From Chryseobacterium balustinum (GTDB lineage: Bacteria; Bacteroidota; Bacteroidia; Flavobacteriales; Weeksellaceae): 64,000 nucleotides of DNA. Of the stretch, positions 62,903 to 64,000 are shown in pieces. Made by a program: the position numbers and the translations under genes. Below the pieces are notes generated by a model, which worked only from the letters and a program-made list of their open reading frames with translations, was not told the DNA's origin and did not search any database. The stretch lies in assembly GCF_900168205.1 (NCBI RefSeq), contig NZ_FUZE01000010.1, positions 1-64,000 of the forward strand, given 5' to 3'. Numbering within the stretch: position 1 is the stretch's first letter; each line of letters starts with the position of its first letter.

Positions 62903-64000
62903 ATGCTTACACAATCTGCATTCGAAAAACAGTTTCAAAATCTTACTCAATTATCAGATAACCCAACCTATCTTTTGGCGGTAAGCGGAGGCGCAGATTC
63001 TATGGTTTTAGGCTATCTATTTAATGAATTACGAAATTCAGGTTTAGAATTTCAAGTTGCGCATATTAATTATAAACTTCGTGGTGAAGATTCTGATTCT
63101 GATCAGAAAGTAGTGGAAGATTTCTGCAAGAAGCATAATATTAAATTTCATTTATATCAAGTTTCGGAGAAAGATGAGAAACCGGAAAATTCTATTCAGC
63201 TTTGGGCGCGCGAACTTCGTTATCAGTTCTTCCGAAAAATTCAAAAAAAAGAAAATTTAGATTTTTTGGTAACCGCTCATCACCTGAATGATCAGTTGGA
63301 AACATTTATTATCAATCTTTCAAAAGCTTCGGGCATTAATGGCTTAAGCGGAATTCCGGCCAATGAAAATAATATTTTAAGACCGTTGCTGAATTTTTCA
63401 AAAGACGAAATTTATCAATTTGCTAAAGAAAACAATATTATATTTCGTGAAGATCTTTCTAATAAAAAAAGTGATTATCTGAGAAATAAAATCAGGAATG
63501 AAATCGTCCCGAAACTTTCTGAGACCAACGATCAGTTTTTAGAAAACTTTAGAAAAAGCATTTCTTTCCTGAATCAGACCAAAGATTTTGTACACGACCA
63601 AATTGAGATCATAGAAAAAAATTTTTCTGTATTTAACAAAGAGCACAAAATCTTATCAAAAGAAAAGCTGGCTCAGCAAAGCGATTTCGTAAAGTTTGAG
63701 ATTTTAAAAAAATATGGTTTTAAACGAACGGAAGAAATTCAGAAAATTTTCTCGGCAGAAAACGGAAGCTCTTTTTTTTCAGAAGATTATCATTTAACCG
63801 TTGATAGAGAAGGTTTAATTTTAAAATTAAAAAACCTTTCGAGAGAAATTAATCCTGAAATAATTTTGCTCAATAATTTTGATTTTCATCAAGATCAGGT
63901 AACGATCAATATCAAAAGTTATATTCCAGATGGCAACTGTTTTAATTGGGTTTTTGATACAGACAAACTTCAATTTCCTTTGTCTCTAAGAAAGCAAAAA
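62903..64000 (+). CDS. tilS: tRNA(Ile)-lysidine synthase, 3' end outside the window
   Basis: 366 codons are open to the right edge, so the C-terminus is missing. N-terminal PP-loop ATPase: LLAVSGGADSMVLGYLF (S28-S33), then VAHINYKLRGEDSDSD, and the TilS motif AHHLNDQLETFIINLSKASGINGLSGIP with RPLLNFSKDEI and FREDLSNKKSDYLRNKIRNEIVPKL. It modifies C34 of the minor isoleucine tRNA (CAU) to lysidine so that AUA is read. A start at 62903 follows the -7 box well. The rest of the C-terminal domain is outside the window. Confidence 0.95.
   Translation, partial: MLTQSAFEKQFQNLTQLSDNPTYLLAVSGGADSMVLGYLFNELRNSGLEFQVAHINYKLRGEDSDSDQKVVEDFCKKHNIKFHLYQVSEKDEKPENSIQLWARELRYQFFRKIQKKENLDFLVTAHHLNDQLETFIINLSKASGINGLSGIPANENNILRPLLNFSKDEIYQFAKENNIIFREDLSNKKSDYLRNKIRNEIVPKLSETNDQFLENFRKSISFLNQTKDFVHDQIEIIEKNFSVFNKEHKILSKEKLAQQSDFVKFEILKKYGFKRTEEIQKIFSAENGSSFFSEDYHLTVDREGLILKLKNLSREINPEIILLNNFDFHQDQVTINIKSYIPDGNCFNWVFDTDKLQFPLSLRKQK

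Overview
The window is typical of a flavobacterium of the Chryseobacterium group (Bacteroidota; family-level call by inference). The evidence is a low-GC sequence, promoters of the Bacteroidota type (a TAnnTTTG -7 box, sometimes with TTG about 20 nt upstream) instead of the E. coli type, type IX secretion C-terminal sorting domains of the kind common in Chryseobacterium, a B-type succinate dehydrogenase (sdhCAB), an ExbB-ExbD-ExbD-TonB set, a BshB1 gene and many families largely confined to Bacteroidota (DUF2480, DUF3276, DUF6048, DUF6452, long NusB). It is ordinary chromosome. I see no phage, insertion sequence, CRISPR array or origin.

Layout. 1-12.6 kb: a surface/secreted block on the minus strand. 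It holds a fibronectin-III/jelly-roll adhesin that runs off the left edge, a small leader ORF, and three tandem paralogous secreted metalloproteases, each with its own promoter, terminator and near-identical type IX sorting domain. 12.6-17.7 kb: rlmD with a secreted zinc protease and the DUF6452/DUF6048 pair. 17.8-26.1 kb: a thioredoxin-fold lipoprotein lacking the CXXC motif, sdhCAB, a ComEC-like membrane protein and lpxB. 26.2-33.1 kb (plus strand): DUF2480, DUF937, an ankyrin protein, aspS, a YcxB-like protein and recQ. 33.1-39.9 kb: an SDR, a secreted protein of unknown function, nusB-DUF1573-yajC, an ABC half-transporter and DUF3276. 39.9-46.6 kb: a giant DUF4132 protein with a small partner, tRNA-His and bshB1. 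46.7-52.6 kb: TPR protein, PstS-like lipoprotein, small membrane protein, and the tonB-exbD-exbD-exbB operon. 52.8-64 kb: leuS, a lipoprotein, a glycosyltransferase pair, waaA with three upstream envelope genes, an O-methyltransferase, a previously uncalled 50-aa gene, an OmpA-family lipoprotein, and the start of tilS.

How it fits together. Much of the block serves the envelope: lipid A/Kdo synthesis (lpxB, waaA), TonB energisation of outer-membrane uptake, YajC/Sec and T9SS cargo, OmpA-type anchoring. The rest is housekeeping: two aminoacyl-tRNA synthetases, tRNA modification, rRNA methylation, succinate oxidation and DNA repair.

The most unusual signal is a set of strictly phased short tandem repeats. 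Seven-base units (ANNTCTA) sit immediately before the start codons of both aspS and leuS and share a nearly identical core. A second heptad type precedes lpxB. Related 8-base and 6-base arrays lie inside waaA and upstream of the NlpC/P60 gene. Also notable are the tandem protease cassettes with 124 nt of perfect identity, a complete small transcription unit for a 50-aa protein, and a DUF4132 module bracketed by two palindromes with the same stem beside tRNA-His.
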